Shown here: positions 44,990-54,153 of the stretch, in pieces
Position numbering within the stretch: position 1 is the stretch's first letter
Layout of the letters: the number at the start of each line of letters is the position of its first letter
Source: a virus
Length of the DNA: 64,000 nt
IMG/VR virus record: IMGVR_UViG_3300033153_006701
Location: 19,615 to 83,614 of that record
Strand: one strand, 5' to 3'
Translations under genes and position numbers: made by a program
The notes under the pieces: model-generated
Database searches by the model: none
Told to the model about the DNA's origin: nothing
The model's input: only the letters and a program-made list of their open reading frames with translations

Positions 44990-46237
44990 TTACCTGGAAA
45001 TCAGGTTGATCCTTACGACCAGGTCTGCTGCACCTGCGTAATGTACCTTGTCAGATACACCACCAGTAGCTGAGCCAGGCATCTGGTCCATCTGTCCAGC
45101 ATAAGCTGGCAGGGAACCGGAAGCATCTGTGCCCAGACTTGGATACGCTGTACGTACCCTATCAAGAGCATCCTTGCCCTTGACGTTCTCAACTTCTAGT
45201 ACCTGGCCAACAATGTCAGCATGGGTGTCGAAGTTGTCCGTTTGTGAAGCGCCATAGGTCTTTGGGACTGCAACAACGAAGTTGGAGTCGACATTGGCCT
45301 TAACGAAATCACCAGCGGAGAGATCTCCGAGAGCAGAACAGAATCTACTAACGTTCGAGCCAGTTGGAGCTGATCCATAGTGGCTGTAACTCAGAGTGTA
45401 GAGATTGCCCGCGCCTAGAGAGTTATCGGCGAAGCAACTAACCACACCAGTGGTGAGGTTAATATACCAGTCGCCCTTAGCAGATATTTCTGCTAGTGCA
45501 TCCTTTTGGATTACAAAGCGCTCATCTGAATCTGACAGAATTCCGTCAGCCCACGTTAGTGGAGTGCGTGCCGTGTTGGTTGCAACAGGCAGATTGTCCA
45601 CTGCAGTAAAGGTAGAGACATTGCTTGCAAAAGAACTTTGGTCCATATTCTCTGTTGATGCCGATGCCGGCACCAAAGGAACCTCTAGCACGTAGTCACA
45701 AAGAATTGCGACCTGATGCTGTAGGTTATAGTTGTGCTGACGGAGCCCAGCTGGGTTAAAGCCGTCATCAAATGCACTCGAGTCACCTGCCCACTGCCAG
45801 AAAGCGTACGGAGCAACTCCGACCATCTTGCTGACTGAAAGGGCAATGCCCGCACGACCCATGAAGTGATAAGTGCTGCCTTCGACCTGCGACAGGGTAA
45901 CCGTGCCAATGGCGCCGATTAGTAATACTACTCCTGTTCGAATATCGATGACACCTGAGTTAACATCATTTGCCGTATAAACAATGGTCGCGCCAGAGAC
46001 ACCTAGGCCTGCTGGAACCAAATAACCATCATTTTCAAATGCCAGGGGTTTACCCGGCATAATTACGAACCAGTCCTCAAAGAACTTATCGTAAAATTGT
46101 ACTGGAAGCCACGAAGCTGGCCTGAATTCACCATGTGGGCGAATACCCTCAGAATGTTCAACCTGAGGGATAATATTACCCACGTGATCCCAGGACTTAT
46201 GGCTCGCAGCGTATCTTCCCAGACTGTCGAAAGCCAT
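44990..46237 (-). CDS. capsid-associated protein before the capsid gene
   Basis: This 415-residue protein is beta-rich (SGVIDIRTGVVLLIGAIGTVTLSQVEGSTYHFMGRAGIALSVSKMVGVAPYAFWQWAGD) with a final Gly- and Ser-rich part. It lies between the protease/scaffold and the capsid gene with an AGGAGG site, where decoration or minor capsid proteins are often coded. It has no HK97-fold landmark that I can see, so a decoration or vertex protein is more likely than a second capsid subunit. No family is named. Confidence 0.65.
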   Translation of the reverse strand: MAFDSLGRYAASHKSWDHVGNIIPQVEHSEGIRPHGEFRPASWLPVQFYDKFFEDWFVIMPGKPLAFENDGYLVPAGLGVSGATIVYTANDVNSGVIDIRTGVVLLIGAIGTVTLSQVEGSTYHFMGRAGIALSVSKMVGVAPYAFWQWAGDSSAFDDGFNPAGLRQHNYNLQHQVAILCDYVLEVPLVPASASTENMDQSSFASNVSTFTAVDNLPVATNTARTPLTWADGILSDSDERFVIQKDALAEISAKGDWYINLTTGVVSCFADNSLGAGNLYTLSYSHYGSAPTGSNVSRFCSALGDLSAGDFVKANVDSNFVVAVPKTYGASQTDNFDTHADIVGQVLEVENVKGKDALDRVRTAYPSLGTDASGSLPAYAGQMDQMPGSATGGVSDKVHYAGAADLVVRINLISR

Positions 46238-46258
46238 TGATACTTTCCTCCTACTTTA

Positions 46259-48511
46259 TTAACTCCTCATGTTGGGCTCAATATGCCCTTCGGCAATAGC
46301 CCAATCAATGAGGCTGTTTGCTTCTCCCTGCTTTCCGGAAAAGACCAGACGGTAGACGCGATTCTGGAATTTTGCCTTCTCTTCAGGAGAAAATCTCTTC
46401 TGATTGGTTGGAGTGTTTTGTTCCGCGTTGTCGGAAACCTCAAGGGGACTTTCTACTGTTTCAGTAGGTACCCTTGACATTCCATCCCCAAGCTTATCAG
46501 CTATCTTAGTCATGTCAACATCTCGCTCGAGTCTCTCGACATCGGCCGACAAGTCAGCATCAGATAGCTTAGTGAAGTCTGTCTCAGACACAGAACCTTC
46601 CTTGACTACCTTTAGAACACCAAAGAATCGTTCCTTCATCTTGCGACTATCGGCAACGAATTCGGTGTGGGCATCTTGGAGTGAGTCCATATCCTTGAAT
46701 AGACTATTGTACTCTTTGCGCAACGCATCTAGCTCATCACGGAGCTCACAGATAGTCTCCTCATTGCGAACGACCTCATCTGCGAGAGCCTGTTCACATG
46801 AAGGAGCAACTGCTAGCTCATTAGCAACTACTGCATTGGTAATGTTTTCCTTTCCTACTAGAGCCACAAGGGCAATAAGAACTGACTTGAGAGCTTCAAG
46901 ATCGTCACCCTCAAAAGGTGTTTCCTCAAGACCCGCCGCTATGTCCTTATCAATCCCAGCAATAGCAGACTGAACCTGTGCCAAAAGAGCTTTATGATCA
47001 ACTGGCTTAGCTTCGGTCGATGTTGCATCCTCTAGCTTCCAGCCATGAGCTCGACCTTTTCTTTCCACATTTCCCTTGAGAATGGAAAGATCAATTACTT
47101 CACTATGTCGATCAACGAACCTTAGAACTGCACGATAGTGAAACTCATCTGGAACAGGGAAGCTGCGATTTGGACCACAGAAAACAGATAGAGGAAAAGC
47201 TCCCCTCTGTTCTGCAGTAGCTACAAATTCAGCTTGCGCGCCGCTCGAGTCATCCTGAGACCCTTCGGTGTTGTCCCCAAGTTCTTCCTCGGAGACTTTA
47301 TCTATAGGAACCATTTCTCTAATGACCAGGTCATAGAGGCGTGGCTCATCTTCCTCGGTCAGCTTTTCGCTCAGGGTTGAAAAGACACGAGTAAGAAAAT
47401 CTGCATCGGTTTCGACGGCATCTTCAACTTCCTCGATCTGTTCGTCAGTCGCCTGAACTTCTTCATCAGCTGGCTTAGGAGTTTCTTCTTCTTCAACAGA
47501 ATCTTGGACCTGAGTCTGATCAACAACTTCTGCCTTCTTTTTCTTCCCGGCCATCTTTGTTTCCTCCTGCATAGTATCCTCATCATATTGAGGGAAGCTT
47601 AGCTGCACCTCATAGAGAGGACCACGAAAATCTTGTGCGATCTCGATCTTTTGTACTGAGTCATTGTAGTGTAGCTCCAAAACCTTAGAGTGTCTATCGG
47701 CTGGAGCGTTAACAAAGGAGTATTCATCATAGTCCAGGCGACCAGCAATAATGAAGCATTTAGCTCCATCGTACAAAGCTCCTGGCTGATGCTCACAAGG
47801 ACCTCCTTCTGTCCAATCCTGGCGGCAAACAGAACAGATAGCCTGATCTGTAGTAGCTCCGACAGAACCAGTCAAATAGCGGCCATCCATCAGTTTCTGA
47901 ATAGCCTCTGGGTCCACGACATCTCCGACCAACTGGATAAATCCAAGGCCAGAATAGCCCTCATCCTCTAGTAACACACTATCTCGGAACAAGGAAACCA
48001 CTGTGTCGACCTGCATCCCATGAGGCATGCGACCTTCACAGAAGTCCTTAATAAGGAGCTCGTTGATGACCCCCTTCTTTCTTCCGCTTCTGTCCTTAAC
48101 GACAATGCCCTTTACGAGGTCAAAATTGTCATGAAGAGCCCCAGACGTGTCGATATAGTCTGCCTTAACAATACGGCCGATGCTATCTTCTCGATCATTG
48201 TGATGGAGCAATAAGGGCTTGCCATAGTCTTCGGTAAAAGAGGGGGCGCCCTTTGACATTTTATCAGGCAAGTAAAAACCATTGTTGCGAGTAATGATAC
48301 CAGAGTGGGTTGCTGCGATACGGACTAGGAGACCTCGAGCAACAGATTGATCTTGTGCTCCAGGTTCCTGAGTTCCTAAGCCGCTTCCGTGTAGCTCCTC
48401 TCCTTCATTCGATGGCTTAAATGCGCCATAGTAATCGTCCTTAACCTTAATCAAGGCACGATTAGTGAGGGAAAAAGAAACAACGTCATTGAACTTTAAT
48501 TTGTTACCCAC
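46259..48511 (-). CDS. prohead protease / scaffold fusion with Cys zinc-binding site
   Basis: This 750-residue protein starts with GTG at 48511, eight bases after AAGGAG. The N-terminal ~300 residues look like a head-maturation protease region (GKPLLLHHNDREDSIGRIVKADYID; GRYLTGSVGATTDQAICSVC; YDEYSFVNAPADRHS), with a CxxC...CxH set near residue 225 likely to bind Zn. The central part is acidic and Gln/Glu-rich; residues ~580-690 form a coiled coil, and the C-terminus is helical, as expected of a scaffold. Fusion of protease and scaffold is known in other phages. The exact catalytic Ser/His pair cannot be assigned with confidence. Confidence 0.72.
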   Translation of the reverse strand: MGNKLKFNDVVSFSLTNRALIKVKDDYYGAFKPSNEGEELHGSGLGTQEPGAQDQSVARGLLVRIAATHSGIITRNNGFYLPDKMSKGAPSFTEDYGKPLLLHHNDREDSIGRIVKADYIDTSGALHDNFDLVKGIVVKDRSGRKKGVINELLIKDFCEGRMPHGMQVDTVVSLFRDSVLLEDEGYSGLGFIQLVGDVVDPEAIQKLMDGRYLTGSVGATTDQAICSVCRQDWTEGGPCEHQPGALYDGAKCFIIAGRLDYDEYSFVNAPADRHSKVLELHYNDSVQKIEIAQDFRGPLYEVQLSFPQYDEDTMQEETKMAGKKKKAEVVDQTQVQDSVEEEETPKPADEEVQATDEQIEEVEDAVETDADFLTRVFSTLSEKLTEEDEPRLYDLVIREMVPIDKVSEEELGDNTEGSQDDSSGAQAEFVATAEQRGAFPLSVFCGPNRSFPVPDEFHYRAVLRFVDRHSEVIDLSILKGNVERKGRAHGWKLEDATSTEAKPVDHKALLAQVQSAIAGIDKDIAAGLEETPFEGDDLEALKSVLIALVALVGKENITNAVVANELAVAPSCEQALADEVVRNEETICELRDELDALRKEYNSLFKDMDSLQDAHTEFVADSRKMKERFFGVLKVVKEGSVSETDFTKLSDADLSADVERLERDVDMTKIADKLGDGMSRVPTETVESPLEVSDNAEQNTPTNQKRFSPEEKAKFQNRVYRLVFSGKQGEANSLIDWAIAEGHIEPNMRS

Positions 48512-48555
48512 CTTTATCTCTCCTTGAGTGATGTTGTACTTTTGTGCATAGTAAT

Positions 48556-51165
48556 CTATCCTTCTTCATCTTCATCTTGGAGAAGGTGGTCACAGGCCGT
48601 TTCGGCATGCATTTTAACCGTACCTTCATCCCACTTGGGATTCTGTGTTCTCAAACGGGCCTTGGCTTTCTGAACACACTTGAGCCACCTGGCACGTTTA
48701 CTCTTCGGGCCACCAAGCTCTCCTGCATCTTCTGTCTTCTCTTCCTTTTGCCAGGAATGTTTACAAGCCGGGCAATTATAGAGATCTGCAGTGCCTGTCT
48801 TCAGTAATGCAGTTTTATCACACTTTGGGCATTTTTCTATTCCGCCCGTGTCAGGAAGAGGGACATCTGCTGGCTCGTCACTCATTGGAGTGCCAGGAGG
48901 TGGTGGAGGAAGAGATCTCTCTGAGTCTCTGATCGAATCCTCAATACCAGATAGAGGTTCTAGAGAACAGTAACAATGAGCATGATATGGAGGAACAGTT
49001 TCGAGTGTCAGATTCTTTAGTCTGACCGATCCGTTGTGCCTCTTACAATCTTCACATACTGTCAAAGGAGCTCCAGCTGTAGACTCTACTTCTTTGACTT
49101 CCTTGGCACGCCAAGCAACTACCTGTCCCCAGGTAAACGCCTTCCTGATCTCTACATCTTCTATGAAGTCAGTCCTGTAGTTGAAAGCATCAAACACAGC
49201 TCTGACCTGCTCAGCTAGCTCTTCAGAACTAGTTAGCTCACGAGTTCTCTTCTTGAGAGCAGAAATCACATGATTAACTAGGCGAGCCACATAGTGGTTA
49301 GCTCTGGTAGAGAATCGATTGCGGGCTACCGAAACAGTCTGTGGTTGGTTTTCTAAATAGGAGAAGGAGACAGAGTTGAAGCCTTGGCGAAATGCCATGA
49401 CCTGCTCAGCAATTAGCCTTTGAATAGACGTATCCATAGCAGTCCGAATTAGCTGTGCTGTCCAGTCCTCATTGAAACGTGCCTCCATAGCAGTCCTAAG
49501 GACCAGATCATTTGCCAGTTGTTCATAGGTTGCCTTGAGATAACCATCCTTCCTCTTAGGCTTAGACGGACGGGTATTCGTATTGGGCTTCGGCTTAGCT
49601 TTAGCAACAGCTACCTTAGCCTTGGTTCTTTCCTTCTCTACAGCAATCTCAGCCTCTTGCTTCTGCTTGCCAGACTCATCGATATCACCCTGTGTGGTCT
49701 CGAGAGAAGAACTCCTTGCTACTGCTCTAGCAGTCGGAGTCCAAGGTTCATCGAGAGACTGGATGATGAGAGTTGGTTCCTCAAAAAGCTTCCAACGCGT
49801 ACGATGCCATTCTGGATAGAGCTCAGCAGTATCCTGCTCTGATTCAATTTCCTTCCTAGAAGGAATCTGTAGAGGCTCATAGCCAGATGCACGACGTGCC
49901 TCATCATGTGTAATGACGTCTTTATTGAACTGATCTGCATGATGAGCGTCTTTCTTGATCTGAGCGTCAACATCAATCTCCTTGAACTTCAAGAAGCAGA
50001 CATTGTCGTCATTGAGGACATCGTCACCAAAAGTAGATTCCAGAAGGAGCTCATTGAGCACAAATTCGTTAACAAAGGTCTCTGCCACCTGCTGAAAGTC
50101 TTTGACTGCATCAATAAGGTTACGAGACATATTGTCAGCCGTTGCACGGTTAGCGGTCTCTCCTTCACCCATATCAACAGCAGAGATGGCTAGGCCGGCA
50201 AAGACACGCTTCTTGAAATGCTCAAGGTACCCCTCTGCTCGCAGTGCCTGATTCTCTGCTCCAATGACACGTATCTCATGTCGGAACGGAGTGACAATAC
50301 CACCCTCGGTAGGCATGAACTCAATCTCTTGCTTTACTACATCGATTTCACGACGACCATCTTCGGTCATGCCTGCAGGTGATTCCTTAGTCCCTACTAC
50401 GTATTGGAACATAGGAAAGAGATGAGCATAGACAAGGAGCTCAACATTCTCTTCAATCTTTCGAAGAGCTCGAACATCATCTACGACTGGAGTTAGAACT
50501 GGGGTACCAAAGATAAATCCTTCTTTCCTGTCATAATGGAAATGGACTACATCTTTAGGGCTAAAGTCCTTATAGTCACCAGAGGGCATCCTTTGTCGCC
50601 ATCGAGTAATCTTGTTCCCACTCCCCATTTTGAAGCTCATCGTTTCAGCAGGAGCAACAAAGTAGCCAGCGATTGGCTTCAGATCAACGTTAGCCCCAGG
50701 TTCCCTGCGGAGTCGACCACCAGATGACTCAGTCTTACGGACCTTGATGAGAAAAGCGTTTGATTTACGGATCAATCCAGATCCAATATCTCTCATGAGG
50801 CTACGGGTGGGGACCCCAGTCGCTCGAGATATCTGAGCAAAACGCATCTTAAGATATTTGATAGTTCGCAGATTCTTTCCAGTGATATCCCAGCCCTCTT
50901 TGAACATGAGGGCAACCTTCTTGTCAAAAGCCTGACGAACATAGCTATCGGTATCTTCGACTCTACCAATCTCGGCCAAATTATATTCAGCCTGTTCAAA
51001 GGCACCGCGACCAATTACTCGCGAACTCTGATAACCCAGGGTTGGGTTATTGATTCGCTTGATCATAGCGGGCTTCTTGGTGTCGGGAATCGAGACCTCG
51101 ATATCAGGAACTTTGTCCTGTACCTCGTTCTTCTTCTCGAAGAGTCTCAGCCCAAAGATTTTCAA
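48556..51165 (-). CDS. portal protein fused to MuF-like and zinc-ribbon domains
   Basis: This 869-residue protein uses a TTG start at 51165, eight bases after AAGGAG. Residues ~40-430 read as a portal (DTDSYVRQAFDKKVALMFKEGWDITG; PAETMSFKMG; DVVHFHYDRKEGFIFGTPVLTPVVDDVRALRKIEENVELL). Residues ~560-740 resemble the MuF/head-morphogenesis domain, ending in the CEDC...PPYHAHCYCSLEPL signature. A CPKC...CPAC zinc ribbon follows (~778-803), then a Cys-containing helical end. The portal dodecamer is the DNA gate; MuF parts often sit inside the capsid and may be injected. The three-part fusion is long for a portal (usually 450-600 residues). Confidence 0.85.
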   Translation of the reverse strand: MKIFGLRLFEKKNEVQDKVPDIEVSIPDTKKPAMIKRINNPTLGYQSSRVIGRGAFEQAEYNLAEIGRVEDTDSYVRQAFDKKVALMFKEGWDITGKNLRTIKYLKMRFAQISRATGVPTRSLMRDIGSGLIRKSNAFLIKVRKTESSGGRLRREPGANVDLKPIAGYFVAPAETMSFKMGSGNKITRWRQRMPSGDYKDFSPKDVVHFHYDRKEGFIFGTPVLTPVVDDVRALRKIEENVELLVYAHLFPMFQYVVGTKESPAGMTEDGRREIDVVKQEIEFMPTEGGIVTPFRHEIRVIGAENQALRAEGYLEHFKKRVFAGLAISAVDMGEGETANRATADNMSRNLIDAVKDFQQVAETFVNEFVLNELLLESTFGDDVLNDDNVCFLKFKEIDVDAQIKKDAHHADQFNKDVITHDEARRASGYEPLQIPSRKEIESEQDTAELYPEWHRTRWKLFEEPTLIIQSLDEPWTPTARAVARSSSLETTQGDIDESGKQKQEAEIAVEKERTKAKVAVAKAKPKPNTNTRPSKPKRKDGYLKATYEQLANDLVLRTAMEARFNEDWTAQLIRTAMDTSIQRLIAEQVMAFRQGFNSVSFSYLENQPQTVSVARNRFSTRANHYVARLVNHVISALKKRTRELTSSEELAEQVRAVFDAFNYRTDFIEDVEIRKAFTWGQVVAWRAKEVKEVESTAGAPLTVCEDCKRHNGSVRLKNLTLETVPPYHAHCYCSLEPLSGIEDSIRDSERSLPPPPPGTPMSDEPADVPLPDTGGIEKCPKCDKTALLKTGTADLYNCPACKHSWQKEEKTEDAGELGGPKSKRARWLKCVQKAKARLRTQNPKWDEGTVKMHAETACDHLLQDEDEEG

Positions 51166-51177
51166 GAGGCTTTCTCC

Positions 51178-53706
51178 TTATACGGTATTCAGCTCTCTAA
51201 TCCATGTATTGACCTTCTCTGCATCCGCGACCGAAGTCACAAGTGGACACTTGAAGGTTACAGAGACTGGAGTCTCTACTGCGTCGGCCAATCTCGCAAT
51301 CTCGGAGTCTAAGACCGGATCACCGGTAAATTCTATCAAAGACTTTAAGTTCTGCCTAGTGCCAGCCGGTTGACCAGCCGACTGGCCAGCCTCGAGAGAG
51401 GCTACAACATCATCAATGGCACCTTTTACAGCATCAGAGTCCTCGATAATATTGATGTTCCCAAACTCATCAGTAAGCACAGTGAACCCTTGGCGCTGTG
51501 GAACAAGGGAATGTACCTCTACTTCATTTGCCAGATCGTCGCAATCAAGTCCCTTAGACAGGGCCACAACTATGGCAATGATAATTGAAATGAGCTTGAT
51601 GATCTCGAGTTTCTTGAAGAGCTTGATAGAGATCATATTGTTGGTTCCAAAGATGTCCCCCATTAGTTTCTTGAACTCGTCAACTAGTTCTACAAAAAAG
51701 GTCTCAATCGCTTCGATAATCTCACGCACATACTGAATAATTTTTTGGAAGAGAGAGCGCACCATTTGTTTTAGCTCCCTTAACTCCTGAGCTCTCTGCT
51801 GTGCTTCAGAGAAGCTTTGTTCTGAGACGGCTTCGTTGAGCTCAGCTCGAGCCTTCTCTAGTTCGTCATAATACTGCTTACGCTGCTTATCATCGCGCAT
51901 GTCAACATCACCAAGCTTTTTGCGAATCTTGGCGAGAGCAGCATTTGCATCGTCTACATCCTGCTGTTCCTTTTTCTTTTGTGCAGAGACTGTAAACTCT
52001 GTCCCAGGAATACCAAGATAAGGACTAACCTCTTCATGAATATTGAACTCTGCTCGTGGAACCTTCAGGTCCAGATCAGGGAGACGCTTATTTGTAAAGG
52101 GAAGAGGAATCTTTGAAGCTGCGACATGGACACCTGGTCCCTCTGTTCCAAATTGCACATTGAATGCCGCCCCTCCTTGGAAGAGTTGGCTCCAGTCAGC
52201 TTTCTCCAAGAAGGCGATCATGGAGTCAATTAGACAGTTCAGTGGCTTAAGAATCAGCATCAGGAACTGGGTTACTGTATTGATGATCACACTCAAGAAC
52301 GGAGTAATCAACGGAGCAATCAAGCCTAGGATGATATCAAAAAGATTAGTTAGTTCAAAAGCTAGTTTCATCAACAGGGCCATGAATGCTGCGATAAGCT
52401 TTGCCAGATCTGGAATACAGACGAACTTGGTGAAGAAGTCCTTCAGTGCACACAGGTCTATATATGACTCTTCGAAGTCCCAGAACTTGAGCATATTGGC
52501 AAGCTGTTTCAGCTGGTTGAGGTACTGGTCCTTGATAAAGAGGAGCTGTTCATAGATCTCTTCCCAAATCTTTCCAAACCCCAGCTCGCCAAAATCTATC
52601 CTATCTAGACACGGAATACAGTCCTTGATCCAATCGGCGAACCAGTCTTTCTTCTTGTAAGCTTCTGCATCTTCCTCTGCTTCACCCTGACCTTTCATCC
52701 CAGACTCTCTATCAACCATGATTTGGTTTGCCTGAGCTTGTATCAAGAAGGCGTTAGCATTAGTACGCATACCATTCAAGGTTGGGGTCATCATAGCAAA
52801 GACGGACTCTTCTGTTGTACAGAAATGGGCGGCTCGCTCAAATGTCTTAGTAAGGTTTTGACAATCCTGGAACTTGAATGGTTCACTAACCTTTGGTTCT
52901 CGAGCTGCTATCCCTGTCAGGTCAGGGGCCTGACTTGACCTTACAGACTCAAGGGTGGCCTCGGTAAGACTATCAATCTGGACCTTAGGGATCTTCTTAA
53001 CAGAATCTTCTGCTGCACCAATAAATTGCTCTGCTCTAGTATTTTTTGGAACCTTTGCAATCTTCTTTGGAAGGAAGGGGAGAGGGATGATAGGACGAAT
53101 AAAGTTCTCCCAAAGAAAGTTCACGAAAAGCTTGATTAGAAGGTCCTGGGTCTCTTCCATGTCCAGAGGAGGAACAATCTGAGCATTCTTGTTCAGCTCT
53201 GGTCGAAGCCCACCATTTGCAGCTTCAGGGGAACCAAAGCCGCCAATTTGGCTTAGGTTCGTCTTCTGGACATCATCAGCATTATCAAGATCCTTTCTGG
53301 CCTTGTTAATATCATCAGCTGAGATTGCTGCCTTCTTAGCTGTCTCAATGCCATGATCTCTCTGCTGGTCTTTACAGTTCCTATACTGATCATAGTTGAT
53401 CTCGTTGGGGTTATCATCTGGATAGAGACGGCGCATAGAGGAGATAGCGGCAGCGTCTATCCCTGGGTCAAGAGCAATGACCATTCCGGACGCTCGTAGG
53501 TCTGCTCGAGCCTGTACAGCTGCTGCAAGAGTATCTACTGCCTTAGCAAGAGCAACAGTTTGATCAACCTCTTTTTGGATGCCTTCTATCTGTAAAGGTT
53601 GAGGAATAGGAGTCGGAACAACAGAGGTAACCTCCGGCTCAACAAATTCAATGTTGGGCCGAAACTCGAGTATATCTCTACTGTCTTTGTCCAATCTCTT
53701 AGACAT
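51178..53706 (-). CDS. large hydrophobic virion protein between portal and terminase
   Basis: This 842-residue protein has a long hydrophobic run at ~430-490 (LIAAFMALLMKLAFEL, IILGLIAPLITPFLSVII, QFLMLILKPL) that could span a membrane more than once, and another at ~700-718 (IKLISIIIAIVVALSKGL). Charged, helical regions flank these, including a probable coiled coil at ~590-680. I know no family. A head-interior or ejected membrane-active protein is a reasonable guess; its place beside the portal fits. The start has AAGGAG six bases upstream. Cys residues are scattered (KDCIPCLDRI; DLCALKDFF; KFVCIPD). Confidence 0.62.
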   Translation of the reverse strand: MSKRLDKDSRDILEFRPNIEFVEPEVTSVVPTPIPQPLQIEGIQKEVDQTVALAKAVDTLAAAVQARADLRASGMVIALDPGIDAAAISSMRRLYPDDNPNEINYDQYRNCKDQQRDHGIETAKKAAISADDINKARKDLDNADDVQKTNLSQIGGFGSPEAANGGLRPELNKNAQIVPPLDMEETQDLLIKLFVNFLWENFIRPIIPLPFLPKKIAKVPKNTRAEQFIGAAEDSVKKIPKVQIDSLTEATLESVRSSQAPDLTGIAAREPKVSEPFKFQDCQNLTKTFERAAHFCTTEESVFAMMTPTLNGMRTNANAFLIQAQANQIMVDRESGMKGQGEAEEDAEAYKKKDWFADWIKDCIPCLDRIDFGELGFGKIWEEIYEQLLFIKDQYLNQLKQLANMLKFWDFEESYIDLCALKDFFTKFVCIPDLAKLIAAFMALLMKLAFELTNLFDIILGLIAPLITPFLSVIINTVTQFLMLILKPLNCLIDSMIAFLEKADWSQLFQGGAAFNVQFGTEGPGVHVAASKIPLPFTNKRLPDLDLKVPRAEFNIHEEVSPYLGIPGTEFTVSAQKKKEQQDVDDANAALAKIRKKLGDVDMRDDKQRKQYYDELEKARAELNEAVSEQSFSEAQQRAQELRELKQMVRSLFQKIIQYVREIIEAIETFFVELVDEFKKLMGDIFGTNNMISIKLFKKLEIIKLISIIIAIVVALSKGLDCDDLANEVEVHSLVPQRQGFTVLTDEFGNINIIEDSDAVKGAIDDVVASLEAGQSAGQPAGTRQNLKSLIEFTGDPVLDSEIARLADAVETPVSVTFKCPLVTSVADAEKVNTWIRELNTV

Positions 53707-53715
53707 TCAAACTCC

Positions 53716-54132
53716 TTACGACTCGTCGAAGTCAATTCTCAATGAGACACTCTGAAAGGAAGAGACAGGAGCTCGAAGTGGAACCTCTATCCGCACCCAA
53801 AAAGGGGCATAGGTGGTTGTGTCCAAAATATCACTCAGAGAAATCGTATTACCATCTGATTCATTGGCCCATTGTGTAGAAGTAGGCTTTGAATCGCCAG
53901 CAATAAACTTCCAAGAATACCCAGTCGAACCGTCTACGAGGTCATCACCACCGTCAACGGCAAGAACTTGAATACTCGAATAATTTTTTGCGCCATTGTC
54001 ATTTCTGACATAGAGCCTCTTCTCGATTGCTCCACCAGTCACACCGTCTATCGAGACAGAAAACGGAGTGGCAAAACCACCATCGTCACTGAACTTGCTA
54101 CCAGAGTCCGCAGAACTGTAGATTCCTAACAT
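53716..54132 (-). CDS. small beta-rich virion protein
   Basis: This 138-residue protein (FATPFSVSIDGVTGGAIEKRLYVRND, then WVRIEVPLRAPVSSFQSVSLRIDFDES) is a single beta-sandwich-like domain with no helix or enzyme motif. It lies between the terminase and the 842-residue protein and could be a head decoration or head-completion factor. No family is recognised. Confidence 0.62.
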   Translation of the reverse strand: MLGIYSSADSGSKFSDDGGFATPFSVSIDGVTGGAIEKRLYVRNDNGAKNYSSIQVLAVDGGDDLVDGSTGYSWKFIAGDSKPTSTQWANESDGNTISLSDILDTTTYAPFWVRIEVPLRAPVSSFQSVSLRIDFDES

Positions 54133-54153
54133 GTTCTCACCTCAGAGAAGGCA

